From positions 41,639-105,638 of the forward strand of contig JAUIIB010000004.1 in NCBI GenBank assembly GCA_030431985.1: 64,000 nt of DNA, in the 5' to 3' direction. The notes below the pieces were generated by a model. The model was not told the DNA's origin. It saw nothing but the letters and a program-made list of their open reading frames with translations, and did no database searches. Positions 14,422 through 22,766 of this stretch are shown here, piece by piece. Within the stretch, counting starts at the first letter, position 1. Each line of letters opens with the position of its first letter. Source of the stretch: Gammaproteobacteria bacterium (GTDB lineage: Bacteria; Pseudomonadota; Gammaproteobacteria; Burkholderiales; Nitrosomonadaceae). Position numbers and translations under genes: made by a program.

Positions 14422-15636
14422 GTGGTTAAATTAGTGGCAATAGAAAGTAACTTAATGACAGAAAATACCACATTAATGGAACCGCTCTTGCCTCCTGAAG
14501 GCACGGGCGAACTGAACGACCTTGCGATTGATTTAGTCTCCAAAGCCAGCAGCTTTGCGGGAATGCTCAACCCTGTCGTGAGCAAATCCATAGGAAATCT
14601 CGTTCGATCTATGAACTGCTACTATTCAAATTTGATCGAGGGACATGATACGCACCCACGCGACATTGATCGTGCTATGGCCGAGAATTATTCCAGCGAG
14701 CCGAAAAAACGGGCATTGCAAAAGGAGGCGGTTGCGCATATCGCTGTTCAAAAACTGATTGATGAGGACGAAACGCCGGATTTTTATCCGTTATCATCCG
14801 AATATGGGCGATGGATTCATAAAGAATTTTGCGAACGTCTGCCGGAAGAATTACTTTGGGTTGAAAATCCCGATACAGGAAAAAAAATACAGGTTATACC
14901 CGGCCAGTATCGGGATGGTATGGTCGCAGTCGGGCGACATATTCCACCACGGCCTGAAAATCTGGAAAATTTTTTAGAACGCTTTGATGAGGCCTATGAC
15001 GCAAACAAACTCTCCAGACTTCAGCGTATCGTTTCAATTGCTACATCCCACCATCGTTACGTATGGATACATCCTTTTTTCGACGGCAATGGACGGGTTG
15101 TTCGGCTGATGTCCTATGCTGCCCTCAAAAGAATAGATGTTGGCAGCGAATTATGGTCGGTTGCCAGAGGCCTCGCCCGTCGGAAAGATGAATACAAAAC
15201 ATTACTGCAAGCAGCGGACGAGCCGCGTCGCGGTGATCTGGATGGGCGCGGCAGTTTGTCGCAAAAAGCGCTGGTGGATTTCAGTGAATTTTTTCTGAAT
15301 ATCTGTATAGATCAGGTCGAATATATGCGCAGCCTGCTCGATTTTAAAACATTATCCGAGCGCATGAGGATTCATGTCGAGGAAATGATTGCGCTGAAAG
15401 AACTGCCCAAAGGAAGCTACGCACTTTTACGGGAGGCCTTGTTAGTCGGCGAATTTGAACGCGGTAAGGTCAATGAAATTACAGGCCTGAATGACCGGAC
15501 GGCCAGAGCCGTTTTGTATGCACTGTTAAAAAAGGGATTGCTGGTTTCCGACACACCAAGAGGGCCGGTACGGTTGGGCTTTCCAATAGATGTTGTTGAA
15601 AGATGGTTCCCGCTTCTCTATCCGGCCACGAAATAA
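14422..15636 (+). CDS. Fic-domain AMP-transferase-like protein, class II (self-inhibited)
   Basis: 404 aa from GTG 14422; ATG 14455 is the alternative start, and neither has a strong ribosome site. The Fic core motif HPFFDGNGR is at 217-225, with catalytic His217. It is preceded at 69-74 by SNLIEG, which matches the (S/T)xxxE(G/N) inhibitory helix, so activity is probably restrained in cis. A C-terminal winged-helix-like region (EITGLNDRTARAVLYALLKK) follows. Fic proteins transfer AMP or other nucleotides to hydroxyl groups of target proteins; the target is unknown. No partner antitoxin is adjacent, consistent with the built-in inhibitor. Confidence 0.85.
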   Translation: MVKLVAIESNLMTENTTLMEPLLPPEGTGELNDLAIDLVSKASSFAGMLNPVVSKSIGNLVRSMNCYYSNLIEGHDTHPRDIDRAMAENYSSEPKKRALQKEAVAHIAVQKLIDEDETPDFYPLSSEYGRWIHKEFCERLPEELLWVENPDTGKKIQVIPGQYRDGMVAVGRHIPPRPENLENFLERFDEAYDANKLSRLQRIVSIATSHHRYVWIHPFFDGNGRVVRLMSYAALKRIDVGSELWSVARGLARRKDEYKTLLQAADEPRRGDLDGRGSLSQKALVDFSEFFLNICIDQVEYMRSLLDFKTLSERMRIHVEEMIALKELPKGSYALLREALLVGEFERGKVNEITGLNDRTARAVLYALLKKGLLVSDTPRGPVRLGFPIDVVERWFPLLYPATK

Positions 15637-15673
15637 CTGTGAATCCGGCATGTGTAGCATTTTGGCTGGCCTG

Positions 15674-16453
15674 TCATTGTTCCCCGACATTAATCGGTTT
15701 ACCGTTTTCATCAAAACCAACACATTCAAATCCACCCAGACGATTTGGATAGCCAAGCTGGTTTGAAATAACCCGCGTGTCACCGAGTATTTGGTCGTCA
15801 CATTCATGCGTATGCCCATAAACCCAGAGTTCCGGCTGGTATTTTTTGATAACATCCATCATATCCAGCGAAGAAAAAGCCGGTGTTAAAGGGCTGTTCT
15901 TAAATCGCGTATAAGGATTGATCATGGGCGCATGGTGACTGATGATCACACGCGATCCGGTCAAATCAGTTTCCAACCATTTGAGAAGTGCTTTGACGTA
16001 CCGGCTATGAAGTGGAAGCGTATCCGTAGGCTTAAAGGGTGAAGAATCGGGATTTTTGATTAACCTGAAATCATTGACCTGATATTCGGCAATTTTCATG
16101 GCTTGCTCATTGCCTCCATCAAAGTCCGTCCACATCGTACCACCGAAAAAATGAACGCCATCTATACTGACAGACTCATCACTCAAAAACGTTACATTAG
16201 GATGATTAGTAGCAAGCCACTTTTTGAAAGCCTCTTCTTCTCTGTCTTTTGGTGTCCGGGTGTAATATTCGTGGTTGCCTGCAATGTACAGAACGGGCTT
16301 CTCCCAGCCTACAAGAAACTCAGTCAGCGGAGAATAATCCTGAAACGTAATGATGTCACCTGCCAAAATCATTAAATCGGCGTCAATATTCTCCGGTATT
16401 TTCCAGCCGGACTTAAATTCCAGATGCAAATCACTGTAGCTGATAATTTTCAT
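15674..16453 (-). CDS. calcineurin-like metallophosphoesterase
   Basis: A 259-aa metallophosphoesterase with all core motifs: SDLHLE near the N-terminus, GDI, AGNHEYY, SHHAP and the C-terminal GHTH. It is the compact cytoplasmic type, without signal peptide or extra domain. The substrate could be a phosphoprotein, nucleotide or nucleic acid. It starts 53 bases after the stop of the AbiEi-like gene on the same strand, in the place where an AbiEii toxin normally sits. It converges on the fic gene. Whether it forms a functional pair with the upstream gene is open. Confidence 0.85.
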   Translation of the reverse strand: MKIISYSDLHLEFKSGWKIPENIDADLMILAGDIITFQDYSPLTEFLVGWEKPVLYIAGNHEYYTRTPKDREEEAFKKWLATNHPNVTFLSDESVSIDGVHFFGGTMWTDFDGGNEQAMKIAEYQVNDFRLIKNPDSSPFKPTDTLPLHSRYVKALLKWLETDLTGSRVIISHHAPMINPYTRFKNSPLTPAFSSLDMMDVIKKYQPELWVYGHTHECDDQILGDTRVISNQLGYPNRLGGFECVGFDENGKPINVGEQ

Positions 16454-16505
16454 TGTTCTTTGCTTTCATGTAATTACTCTAGCTAAAAATTTTTGCAAAA
16501 ATATT

Positions 16506-17102
16506 TTAGCCAGCATGACTTACACCGACGTTTTGGAACATTTCTTCAAAGAAGTTTTTCGTACGCGCTCCGGCATAGCTGGACACATTCTTCATTAATT
16601 TTTTCTTATCCATGTCTAATGCCTTCTTTTTCACATTTTCACGCAGTTTTTCTCTGTCCTCTGCCAGAAAATGCAGGTTGTTCATGAGGTCAACCAGCAG
16701 AAATTCCATACTGCTTTTCTTAGGAAAGCGCGCTCTTTTTATAAAGTAAAAATGTCGTCCATTCAGCACATATCTACCATCACGCTTATGATTGTAAACA
16801 AAGCGTTCATTGTAAAGCTGTGAAGTACCTACACCGAGAGAGTTATAAGCGTTTGGAGACGTGATATAAAAATGCTCGTCCTTCAAAAAAGCACGTACCA
16901 GTTTTTCATCATCCGGGGGAGCTATTCCGAAAGATGTTTGCTTAGGGCAATAATAAAGCCCGCCGGCAAGTTTTTGCAGGACATCATCCTTCACAAGCTG
17001 TTGCAAATGCCGGTCAACAGCGTTCGAAAACGGCAACAAATCGCCTCTCCGGTAAACCTGTCCCGGTCTTAAATGTTTTTTCAATTCATTTATCGCAGAC
17101 AT
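16506..17102 (-). CDS. AbiEi/DUF6088-like putative antitoxin with winged helix
   Basis: 198 aa from ATG 17102, chosen because AGAGG lies nine bases upstream; ATG 17108 is too close to it. The N-terminal region (LRPGQVYRRGDLLPFSNAV, then LQKLAGGLYYCPK) is a winged-helix domain typical of type IV antitoxins of the AbiEi/DUF6088 group. The rest is a mixed alpha/beta domain. Such proteins repress their promoter and counter an AbiEii nucleotidyltransferase toxin. No AbiEii gene is present here; a metallophosphoesterase follows instead. It may be an orphan remnant or part of an unusual pair. Confidence 0.65.
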   Translation of the reverse strand: MSAINELKKHLRPGQVYRRGDLLPFSNAVDRHLQQLVKDDVLQKLAGGLYYCPKQTSFGIAPPDDEKLVRAFLKDEHFYITSPNAYNSLGVGTSQLYNERFVYNHKRDGRYVLNGRHFYFIKRARFPKKSSMEFLLVDLMNNLHFLAEDREKLRENVKKKALDMDKKKLMKNVSSYAGARTKNFFEEMFQNVGVSHAG

Positions 17103-17203
17103 ATGCATAAACCTCTTTACTTATTATGAGGTTATACACCAAGAAATTGCAATTTATTTAGTCTATATTTCATGCAATTAATGTTGCTGTAAATTGATTA
17201 TTT

Positions 17204-18514
17204 TTACATCTCCGGCTCGTGACTCATTGAATCTTTGTTGCTGATTGTCTGCCTTGACCGCAGCGTTTCCTGCTCATACAGTTCTTTGATTTCTTGCTGA
17301 CGTTCGATGTTTTTATATTGCTGATCCATATTGGTAAAGAATTCCTTGCGCTCATTACTCTGTTCTTCGCGTAATTGCTGAAATTGATCCTGAAGTTTTC
17401 GTCGCTCATCCAGTTGATTGAAAATAAGCGTTTCTTTTTCATTTTGATCGCGCACATGGCATTTTTGCGTTTCTTCTTCATTTCTGGTGCGGTTTTTTTG
17501 GTGTGTGCCGGTTAATCTGTCCCAAATTCCTTTATAGCCTTTCCGCAATCTGGCAGAACGTTCAAGTTCCTCAGATTGCCAGCGTTCCTCATGCGCCATG
17601 CGTTGACTTTCACGCGCTTCGCGATGGTGCTGTACCATGGCTTGCCGCGCATGGATTAATGGCTCCATTTCCTGTTTATGCTTGTGCCTCAGTTCATCAT
17701 TAAATTTCTTGAATTGCTTCGTTAAATTGCCGGATATCGTGTTTTTTGTTTCCTCAACAGACGGCAACAGTTCGGCTTTACCAAGCTTTTGCGTCAATGT
17801 AGCTTTTTTGATGCCGATTTGCCGGGATAGGGAATAAACCTCACCATGCATGTCTATAGCGACATAGCCGCGTCTATCGCCTTTGGCCAGATAATAGCCT
17901 CTGTCCTGTAAGGCACATTCGAATGATTTACGGTTATCCGAAATTGCCCAGCTATCTTGCAGGGCTGATTTAATGTCTTTGGGGTTCTGACCGGTGCGCA
18001 TGGCCTGTTGCCACTCTGATCTGGTGTAGTTGAACGGGCTTTTCAGATTTCTATCAATATACCCCTTAGGTATATTCCAGTCGTTTTCCAGATAAAGCTG
18101 TTTGGACACATCCATCAGCTTGCGCTTGTAATGAGACAAATGCACCGCCTTCATCTCATCGGTATCAATCCGGCTCCATACCGCATGGGCATGGCGGCGG
18201 CCTTCTTTTTCATGAAAAACAACGACACGCGGCTGATTTTCAAGTCCCAATTTGTTTTCAATCCGATCAAGTGCATTTTCAAACTTATTGACCGGCACAT
18301 CTTCATTTTCCGGTGGGTTTAGACTGACAGAAAACAAAAATTGGTGACACCGCGTCCCACGGCTCATGGCATAGGCTTCGTGCAGCGCACCGTTCAGATT
18401 ATCGGATGTAAACCCCCGAATCTCATGCACTTCTACATGCTCATTTTCTTCTGTTTTAAGCAGGTGCGCCGCCATTTGCCGCGATCCACCCCGCTGTGAG
18501 GCCTTCAGGATCAT
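17204..18514 (-). CDS. relaxase / mobilisation nuclease
   Basis: 436 aa. The relaxase domain covers roughly residues 1-160. HEKEGRRHAHAVWSRID (101-117) contains the histidine triad (His101, His108, His110) that binds the catalytic metal. CHQFLFSVSLNP (56-67) is the preceding core strand. A long charged coiled-coil-like region follows to the C-terminus. Relaxases nick one strand at oriT and pilot it into the recipient. The start overlaps or abuts the mobC stop at 18516, so the two form an operon. With no type IV secretion genes nearby, transfer would depend on a helper plasmid or element. Confidence 0.9.
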   Translation of the reverse strand: MILKASQRGGSRQMAAHLLKTEENEHVEVHEIRGFTSDNLNGALHEAYAMSRGTRCHQFLFSVSLNPPENEDVPVNKFENALDRIENKLGLENQPRVVVFHEKEGRRHAHAVWSRIDTDEMKAVHLSHYKRKLMDVSKQLYLENDWNIPKGYIDRNLKSPFNYTRSEWQQAMRTGQNPKDIKSALQDSWAISDNRKSFECALQDRGYYLAKGDRRGYVAIDMHGEVYSLSRQIGIKKATLTQKLGKAELLPSVEETKNTISGNLTKQFKKFNDELRHKHKQEMEPLIHARQAMVQHHREARESQRMAHEERWQSEELERSARLRKGYKGIWDRLTGTHQKNRTRNEEETQKCHVRDQNEKETLIFNQLDERRKLQDQFQQLREEQSNERKEFFTNMDQQYKNIERQQEIKELYEQETLRSRQTISNKDSMSHEPEM

Positions 18515-18515
18515 A

Positions 18516-18905
18516 CTACCTCGCTTTCAAACCGAGCGCCTGTATCAACTGACGGCGCATCCAGCGAATAATATTGTAGGCTTCATTAAGGCGTTTTTCT
18601 GTTTCAGGATTGACCGGCAGAGAACCGGTATTGGCGGCCTTGGCCAGTTGGTTGATGTTGTTGGGTATGCGCGATTGCCCCAAGACACCTATCAATCTTG
18701 CAAGTGCCTGTTCATCCTTTACAGGCGAGCGTCCCTTGGTTCTACGAATTGATACATTTTCCTTGAACAGGCAGGAGCGTATAAATTCACTCCAGGAAAT
18801 ACCATGGGCCATCTGTTCGAGTTGCTGCCGTTCTTCATGCGTAAAACGGATGGAATACGGGGATAGGGGCTTATTTTCATTAAAGTCATTTTTATAGCTT
18901 GTCAT
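18516..18905 (-). CDS. mobC: MobC-like relaxosome accessory protein
   Basis: 129 aa from ATG 18905; a GTG at 18935 would add ten residues. The N-terminal half is ribbon-helix-helix-like (YSIRFTHEERQQLEQMA). The C-terminal half contains the MobC signature region LARLIGVLGQSRIPNNINQL. MobC proteins bind oriT, help open the DNA and recruit the relaxase. It lies immediately upstream of the relaxase gene with almost no gap, the usual order. The AT-rich palindrome and direct repeats at 18950-18982, just upstream, are possible binding sites. Confidence 0.85.
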   Translation of the reverse strand: MTSYKNDFNENKPLSPYSIRFTHEERQQLEQMAHGISWSEFIRSCLFKENVSIRRTKGRSPVKDEQALARLIGVLGQSRIPNNINQLAKAANTGSLPVNPETEKRLNEAYNIIRWMRRQLIQALGLKAR

Positions 18906-18949
18906 TTCTACACCATCTAGAAAATGACCGACCACAACCTATGACAAAA

Positions 18950-18982
18950 AAGCTAATAATACCAATTGGTTATGAAGCTAAT
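18950..18982. promoter_or_regulatory. palindrome flanked by direct repeats upstream of mobC
   Basis: The perfect palindrome ACCAATTGGT (18961-18970) lies between direct repeats AAGCTAAT at 18950-18957 and 18975-18982. Its place ahead of mobC suggests an oriT component or a mobC operator; no nic consensus was recognised. Confidence 0.4.
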
Positions 18983-19350
18983 TTTTGTTCAGTCAGTCCG
19001 ATTGCTGTATAAAGCAGGGCTAGCGGATTGCAAGCCCCCGCAACCAGCTTAACCTGCCTCATAGTCATAGGGCTATGAGAATCACCAGGAAGCCTTGATT
19101 TACGAGCTTTTTCATTACTTTCGCAAGCCACTTCACTCATGCTCGGCAAATCACCTTCCGAAGAAGATTCACCGGCACAAGCTTCATCCTGCCAACCAAT
19201 ATTTTGATCACCTGATTCGGTCATCATTTTGACTTGCTGCAACAAAGGATCATATTCGTCGATTCTTTTTTGCTTTCCAGTTAAGCAGCTTGGTATTTTT
19301 GAATGGAAAAATGATTCAACCCTGCGAGAGTAACCTTGATTTGAAATCAA
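18970..19350 (-). CDS. doubtful hypothetical protein upstream of mobC
   Basis: An open frame of 126 codons from a TTG at 19350, on the same strand as mobC-relaxase. The C-terminus (MTMRQVKLVAGACNPLALLY) looks protein-like and the middle is acidic and low-complexity. No Shine-Dalgarno is visible at the TTG or at the internal ATG near 19227. I recognise no family. It may be a genuine accessory mobilisation gene, a decayed gene or chance. Confidence 0.3.
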   Translation of the reverse strand: MISNQGYSRRVESFFHSKIPSCLTGKQKRIDEYDPLLQQVKMMTESGDQNIGWQDEACAGESSSEGDLPSMSEVACESNEKARKSRLPGDSHSPMTMRQVKLVAGACNPLALLYTAIGLTEQKLAS

Positions 19351-19416
19351 TACGCCGCTTTTTCTGTTTACGACTCGAATATCGTTTAACCCGTTTCTCT
19401 TTCATAAGCACCACAG

Positions 19417-19441
19417 TTAGTGACAATAATATTGTCACTAA
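19417..19441. repeat. perfect 11-bp-arm palindrome near the island's right end
   Basis: TTAGTGACAAT (19417-19427) and ATTGTCACTAA (19431-19441) are inverted around AAT. The half-site TATTGTCACT also occurs at 332-341, just upstream of the serine recombinase start. It could be a recombinase site marking the element end, or an operator of an adjacent gene. Confidence 0.45.
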
Positions 19442-19520
19442 TCAATATACCTGTTTTCATTATCCATTAGAAGAACAGTTTTTACTGAGCTGATTTTATT
19501 AGACTATTTTCCCAGCCCCT

Positions 19521-20381
19521 TCACGCAAACCGCATCGACAGATCCACAGCATTGATATTTTTTGTCAAGCCGCCAATAGAAATCCGATCAACACCTGTTT
19601 CGGCAATACGGCGCACTGTGCTCAAGTCAATATTGCCGGAAGCTTCCAGGATAATCGCTGACCGCATTTTTTTGCTGTAATCTTTGCCAACGGCGACTGC
19701 TTCCCGCAACTGATCAATAGTAAAATTATCGAGAAGAATCATAACGGCACCGGCTTCTAATGCCACTTTTAATTCAGTGATAGACTCCACTTCTATCTGA
19801 ATAAAAACCGCTGCAGGAGAAACCGCACGTGCTTGCTCAAGCGCCTGAAATATACCCCCGGCCGCTACAATATGGTTCTCTTTGATAAGAATGCCATCAT
19901 ACAAACCCGTGCGATGGTTAACACCACCGCCACAATTGACAGCATATTTTTGTGCAGCGCGCAGTCCCGGCAATGTCTTACGCGTATCGACAATTGCAGC
20001 GCGAGTACCGGCTACAGCTTTGACATATGTATTTGTTTGTGTGGCGACAGCCGATAAGGTCTGTAAAAAATTCAATGCGGCGCGTTCTGCCGTCAGTAAC
20101 GCACGCGACTCACCGGTGATTTTACAAATGGTTTGTTGCGCCGCTACGGCGTCGCCATCCTGGACAAACCATTGTATTTCTGTTTCTGGAGACAACATTC
20201 TGAAACAACACTCAAACCACTGTGTACCGCAAAGTATTGCCGCTTCCCTACTCACTATACGCGCCACCGAATTATCGTGTTCCGGAACCAGTAGCGCAGT
20301 CAAATCGCCTGTACCGACATCTTCGGCCAAAGCTTTACTGACATCCTCATTAATTACTTCAATCAGATTTTTTGACATCAT
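19521..20381 (-). CDS. nadC: nicotinate-nucleotide pyrophosphorylase (carboxylating)
   Basis: 286 aa, normal family length. NadC converts quinolinate and PRPP to nicotinate mononucleotide, CO2 and pyrophosphate in de novo NAD synthesis. Recognisable segments are ALAEDVGTGDLTA, RTLPGLRAAQKYAV with the catalytic Lys/Arg set, and the C-terminal barrel stretch LEASGNIDLSTVRRIAETGV with DRISIGGLT. Cytoplasmic. Either of two adjacent ATGs could start it. It is the first clearly chromosomal gene right of the mobile island and is divergent from the next gene. Confidence 0.95.
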   Translation of the reverse strand: MMSKNLIEVINEDVSKALAEDVGTGDLTALLVPEHDNSVARIVSREAAILCGTQWFECCFRMLSPETEIQWFVQDGDAVAAQQTICKITGESRALLTAERAALNFLQTLSAVATQTNTYVKAVAGTRAAIVDTRKTLPGLRAAQKYAVNCGGGVNHRTGLYDGILIKENHIVAAGGIFQALEQARAVSPAAVFIQIEVESITELKVALEAGAVMILLDNFTIDQLREAVAVGKDYSKKMRSAIILEASGNIDLSTVRRIAETGVDRISIGGLTKNINAVDLSMRFA

Positions 20382-20521
20382 CTTACAAACAATGAATAAA
20401 CGTATTAGTATACCGATTTCCTTCGGTTAAAATAGGAGGCCGCACCGTACCACAAGAATTGTTTTTACATAAGAACCGGATAAACAGATAAATTAAAACA
20501 CGTTCAATAACCGGAGATACT

Positions 20522-22000
20522 ATGTTTCAAGCAGCCAATGTGCTCATTCACAGTATTGCTACAATACTGGGTCTTATCGTAGTCGGCATTATTATATTTT
20601 GGTTTATTCAAGATATCACCCAGAAAAAACATTCCGTACTGCGCAATTACCCGGTCGTGGGCCGGTTACGCTATATTTTCGAAGAACAGGGCAAATATTT
20701 TCGTCAATATTTTTATACAAATGATCGCGATGAAATGCCCTTCAACCGAGCTACACGTAACTGGGTTTACCGGCATGCAAAGGATGTTGGGGGTCTCATT
20801 GGTTTTGGTTCGACAAATAATTTGAATGAACCTGGAACATTCATTTTCGTAAACGCCCCATTTCCTATTCTTGAAGAAAATCAACTCCCCACACCGCCTT
20901 TACACATTGGAGAGGGCTATGCCAAACATCCCTTTATTGCCAAATCCATCGTTAATATCAGTGGTATGAGCTATGGCGCAATTTCCAAACCCGCAGTACG
21001 CGCACTCTCGCTTGGTGCCTTTGAAGCCGGCTGCTGGTTGAATACCGGTGAAGGCGGCCTCTCCCCATACCATATGGAAGGTAAATGCGACATTATCATG
21101 CAAATCGGTACCGCCAAATACGGTATTCGCGACGAGTACGGTAATTTCTCCAAACAACGCGCGACAGAGCTAGCGGAACTTGTCAAGGCATTTGAAATCA
21201 AGCTTTCCCAGGGCGCCAAACCAGGTAAAGGCGGACTCTTACCGGGCAGTAAAATTACTGAAGAAATCTCCAGAATACGCGGCATTCCGGCATTTCACGA
21301 TTCAGTCAGTCCAAATCGCCATAAAGATATTGATAATATCGATGAATTACTCGAACAAATCAACCGTATCCGTGAACTGACCGGGCGCCCGGTTGGGATT
21401 AAAACGGCCATAGGTGGTTGGCACTTTATCAATGAATTGTGCGACGGTATTATCAACAAAGGTCTGCACTACGCACCGGATTTTATTACTATCGACGGTG
21501 GCGAAGGCGGTAGCGGTGCCGCGCCGCAAACATTGATGGACTACGTTAGTTTGCCTATTACGGAAGCGTTACCCCGTGTCGTTGACGCATTAATCGAAGC
21601 TAACCTGAAAGAACGTATTTGCGTCATCGCTGCGGGGAAACTCGTCACCGCCGCGCACGGCGCCTGGGCACTCTGTGCAGGTGCGGATTTTGTTAATACC
21701 GCTCGCGGATTTATGTTTTCACTTGGCTGTATTCAAGCATTACGTTGCCACGAAAATACCTGCCCGACCGGCGTTACCACTCACGACCCACGTTTGCAAA
21801 AAGGGCTCGTTGTAGAAGAAAAATATGTACGTGTTGCCAATTACGCGAGAAACTATAATAAAGAAGTCACGATGATCGCTCATTCATGTGGTTTACGGCA
21901 AGCACGTGAATTCGGACGTGAACACGTCCGAATTGTAGAGGCAGCTGGCAAAAGTACCGCCATGAACACCCTTTATCCATATCCGAAAATAAAACATTAA
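20522..22000 (+). CDS. FMN-binding glutamate synthase family protein, membrane-tethered
   Basis: 492 aa. One N-terminal membrane segment (about 10-30) precedes a domain matching the FMN-binding barrel of the glutamate synthase large subunit. Key segments are NISGMSYGAISKPAVRALS, NTGEGGLSPYH, GAKPGKGGLLPG, IDGGEGGSGAAP and CHENTCPTGVTTHDP. It lacks the amidotransferase and C-terminal domains of GltB. Proteins of this type are widespread, but their substrate is unproven. GGAG precedes the ATG by seven bases. It stands alone and converges on the ABC exporter, 10 bases away. Confidence 0.9.
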   Translation: MFQAANVLIHSIATILGLIVVGIIIFWFIQDITQKKHSVLRNYPVVGRLRYIFEEQGKYFRQYFYTNDRDEMPFNRATRNWVYRHAKDVGGLIGFGSTNNLNEPGTFIFVNAPFPILEENQLPTPPLHIGEGYAKHPFIAKSIVNISGMSYGAISKPAVRALSLGAFEAGCWLNTGEGGLSPYHMEGKCDIIMQIGTAKYGIRDEYGNFSKQRATELAELVKAFEIKLSQGAKPGKGGLLPGSKITEEISRIRGIPAFHDSVSPNRHKDIDNIDELLEQINRIRELTGRPVGIKTAIGGWHFINELCDGIINKGLHYAPDFITIDGGEGGSGAAPQTLMDYVSLPITEALPRVVDALIEANLKERICVIAAGKLVTAAHGAWALCAGADFVNTARGFMFSLGCIQALRCHENTCPTGVTTHDPRLQKGLVVEEKYVRVANYARNYNKEVTMIAHSCGLRQAREFGREHVRIVEAAGKSTAMNTLYPYPKIKH

Positions 22001-22010
22001 AATTTGATTA

Positions 22011-22766
22011 TCAGTATCGTAATTTATAACCGCTACGCAGCATCTTCACCGCCAGCAGTGAAATTGCGGCAAAACATGCGATGACAATGACAAGGCTTAA
22101 ATACGGTGAACTGTCCGACTCCCCGAAGAACCCGTAACGAAACCCGTCGATCATGTAGAAGAACGGATTGAGATGTGATAAGACCTGCCAAGCAGGTGGC
22201 AGCGAATGAATTGAATAAAAAACACCGGAAAGAAAAGTTAATGGGATAATAATGAAATTTTGAAACGCGGCCAGCTGATCGAATTTATCTGCCCAGATTC
22301 CCGCAATAACCCCGAGGGCACCTAACAAACCGCTGCCCGCCACAGCAAACATCACTATCCATCCCGGCCAATAATAAGGTACATCAAAAAAAAGCCATCC
22401 AACCAGATAAACGCCCAAACCAACCATTAATCCGCGCGCTACAGAAGCCAAAATGTAGGCAAGAAAAATCTGCCAATAGGTCAGCGGTGACAATAGAACA
22501 AAAACAATATTGCCACTGATTTTTGATTGAATCATACTTGACGAGGCATTAGCAAATGCATTTTGCATCACCGACATCATTACCAAGCCCGGCACCAAAA
22601 ACACCGTGTATGGCACCCCCGGGTAGGTTTCCACATGCCCTTCCAGCACATGATAAAAAATCAACAAATATAGCAGTGTCGATACAACAGGCGCCAGAAT
22701 GGTTTGGAACCCTACTTTCCAAAACCGCAGCAATTCTTTGTACAGTAGTGTAAGAAAGCCGGTCAT
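22011..22766 (-). CDS. yadH: ABC-2 type transporter permease (YadH-like)
   Basis: A 251-aa inner-membrane permease with six predicted membrane segments. Family landmarks are FLTLLYKELLRFWKVG at the start, VPGLVMMSVMQNAFAN, and the hydrophilic loop SIHSLPPAWQVLSHLNPFFY near the end. It overlaps the ATPase gene upstream by four bases (ATGA), so the pair is translated together. The substrate is unknown; homologues sit with Mla-type lipid transport genes, as here. Confidence 0.9.
   Translation of the reverse strand: MTGFLTLLYKELLRFWKVGFQTILAPVVSTLLYLLIFYHVLEGHVETYPGVPYTVFLVPGLVMMSVMQNAFANASSSMIQSKISGNIVFVLLSPLTYWQIFLAYILASVARGLMVGLGVYLVGWLFFDVPYYWPGWIVMFAVAGSGLLGALGVIAGIWADKFDQLAAFQNFIIIPLTFLSGVFYSIHSLPPAWQVLSHLNPFFYMIDGFRYGFFGESDSSPYLSLVIVIACFAAISLLAVKMLRSGYKLRY

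Larger units (their letters stand above)
1..19450. mobile_element. mobilisable genomic island, boundaries uncertain
   Basis: This span gathers mobility and anti-defence genes: a serine recombinase, relaxase, MobC, ArdA and a DNA methyltransferase. It also carries a dense set of defence genes: CBASS-like genes with a CapW regulator, Hen1-Pnkp, Fic and an AbiEi-like protein. It ends where ordinary chromosome resumes at nadC (19521). The left end lies outside the window. No type IV secretion, replication or tyrosine integrase gene is visible, so the element would need a helper to transfer. The right boundary is placed between mobC and nadC by gene content only; no direct repeat was firmly established. 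It may be a composite of several insertions, since hairpins and a tRNA-like fragment separate modules. Confidence 0.55.

Noticed and set aside
1..19450. A complete conjugative element
   Set aside because: No type IV secretion, coupling protein or integrase gene is visible, so only a mobilisable island is claimed.
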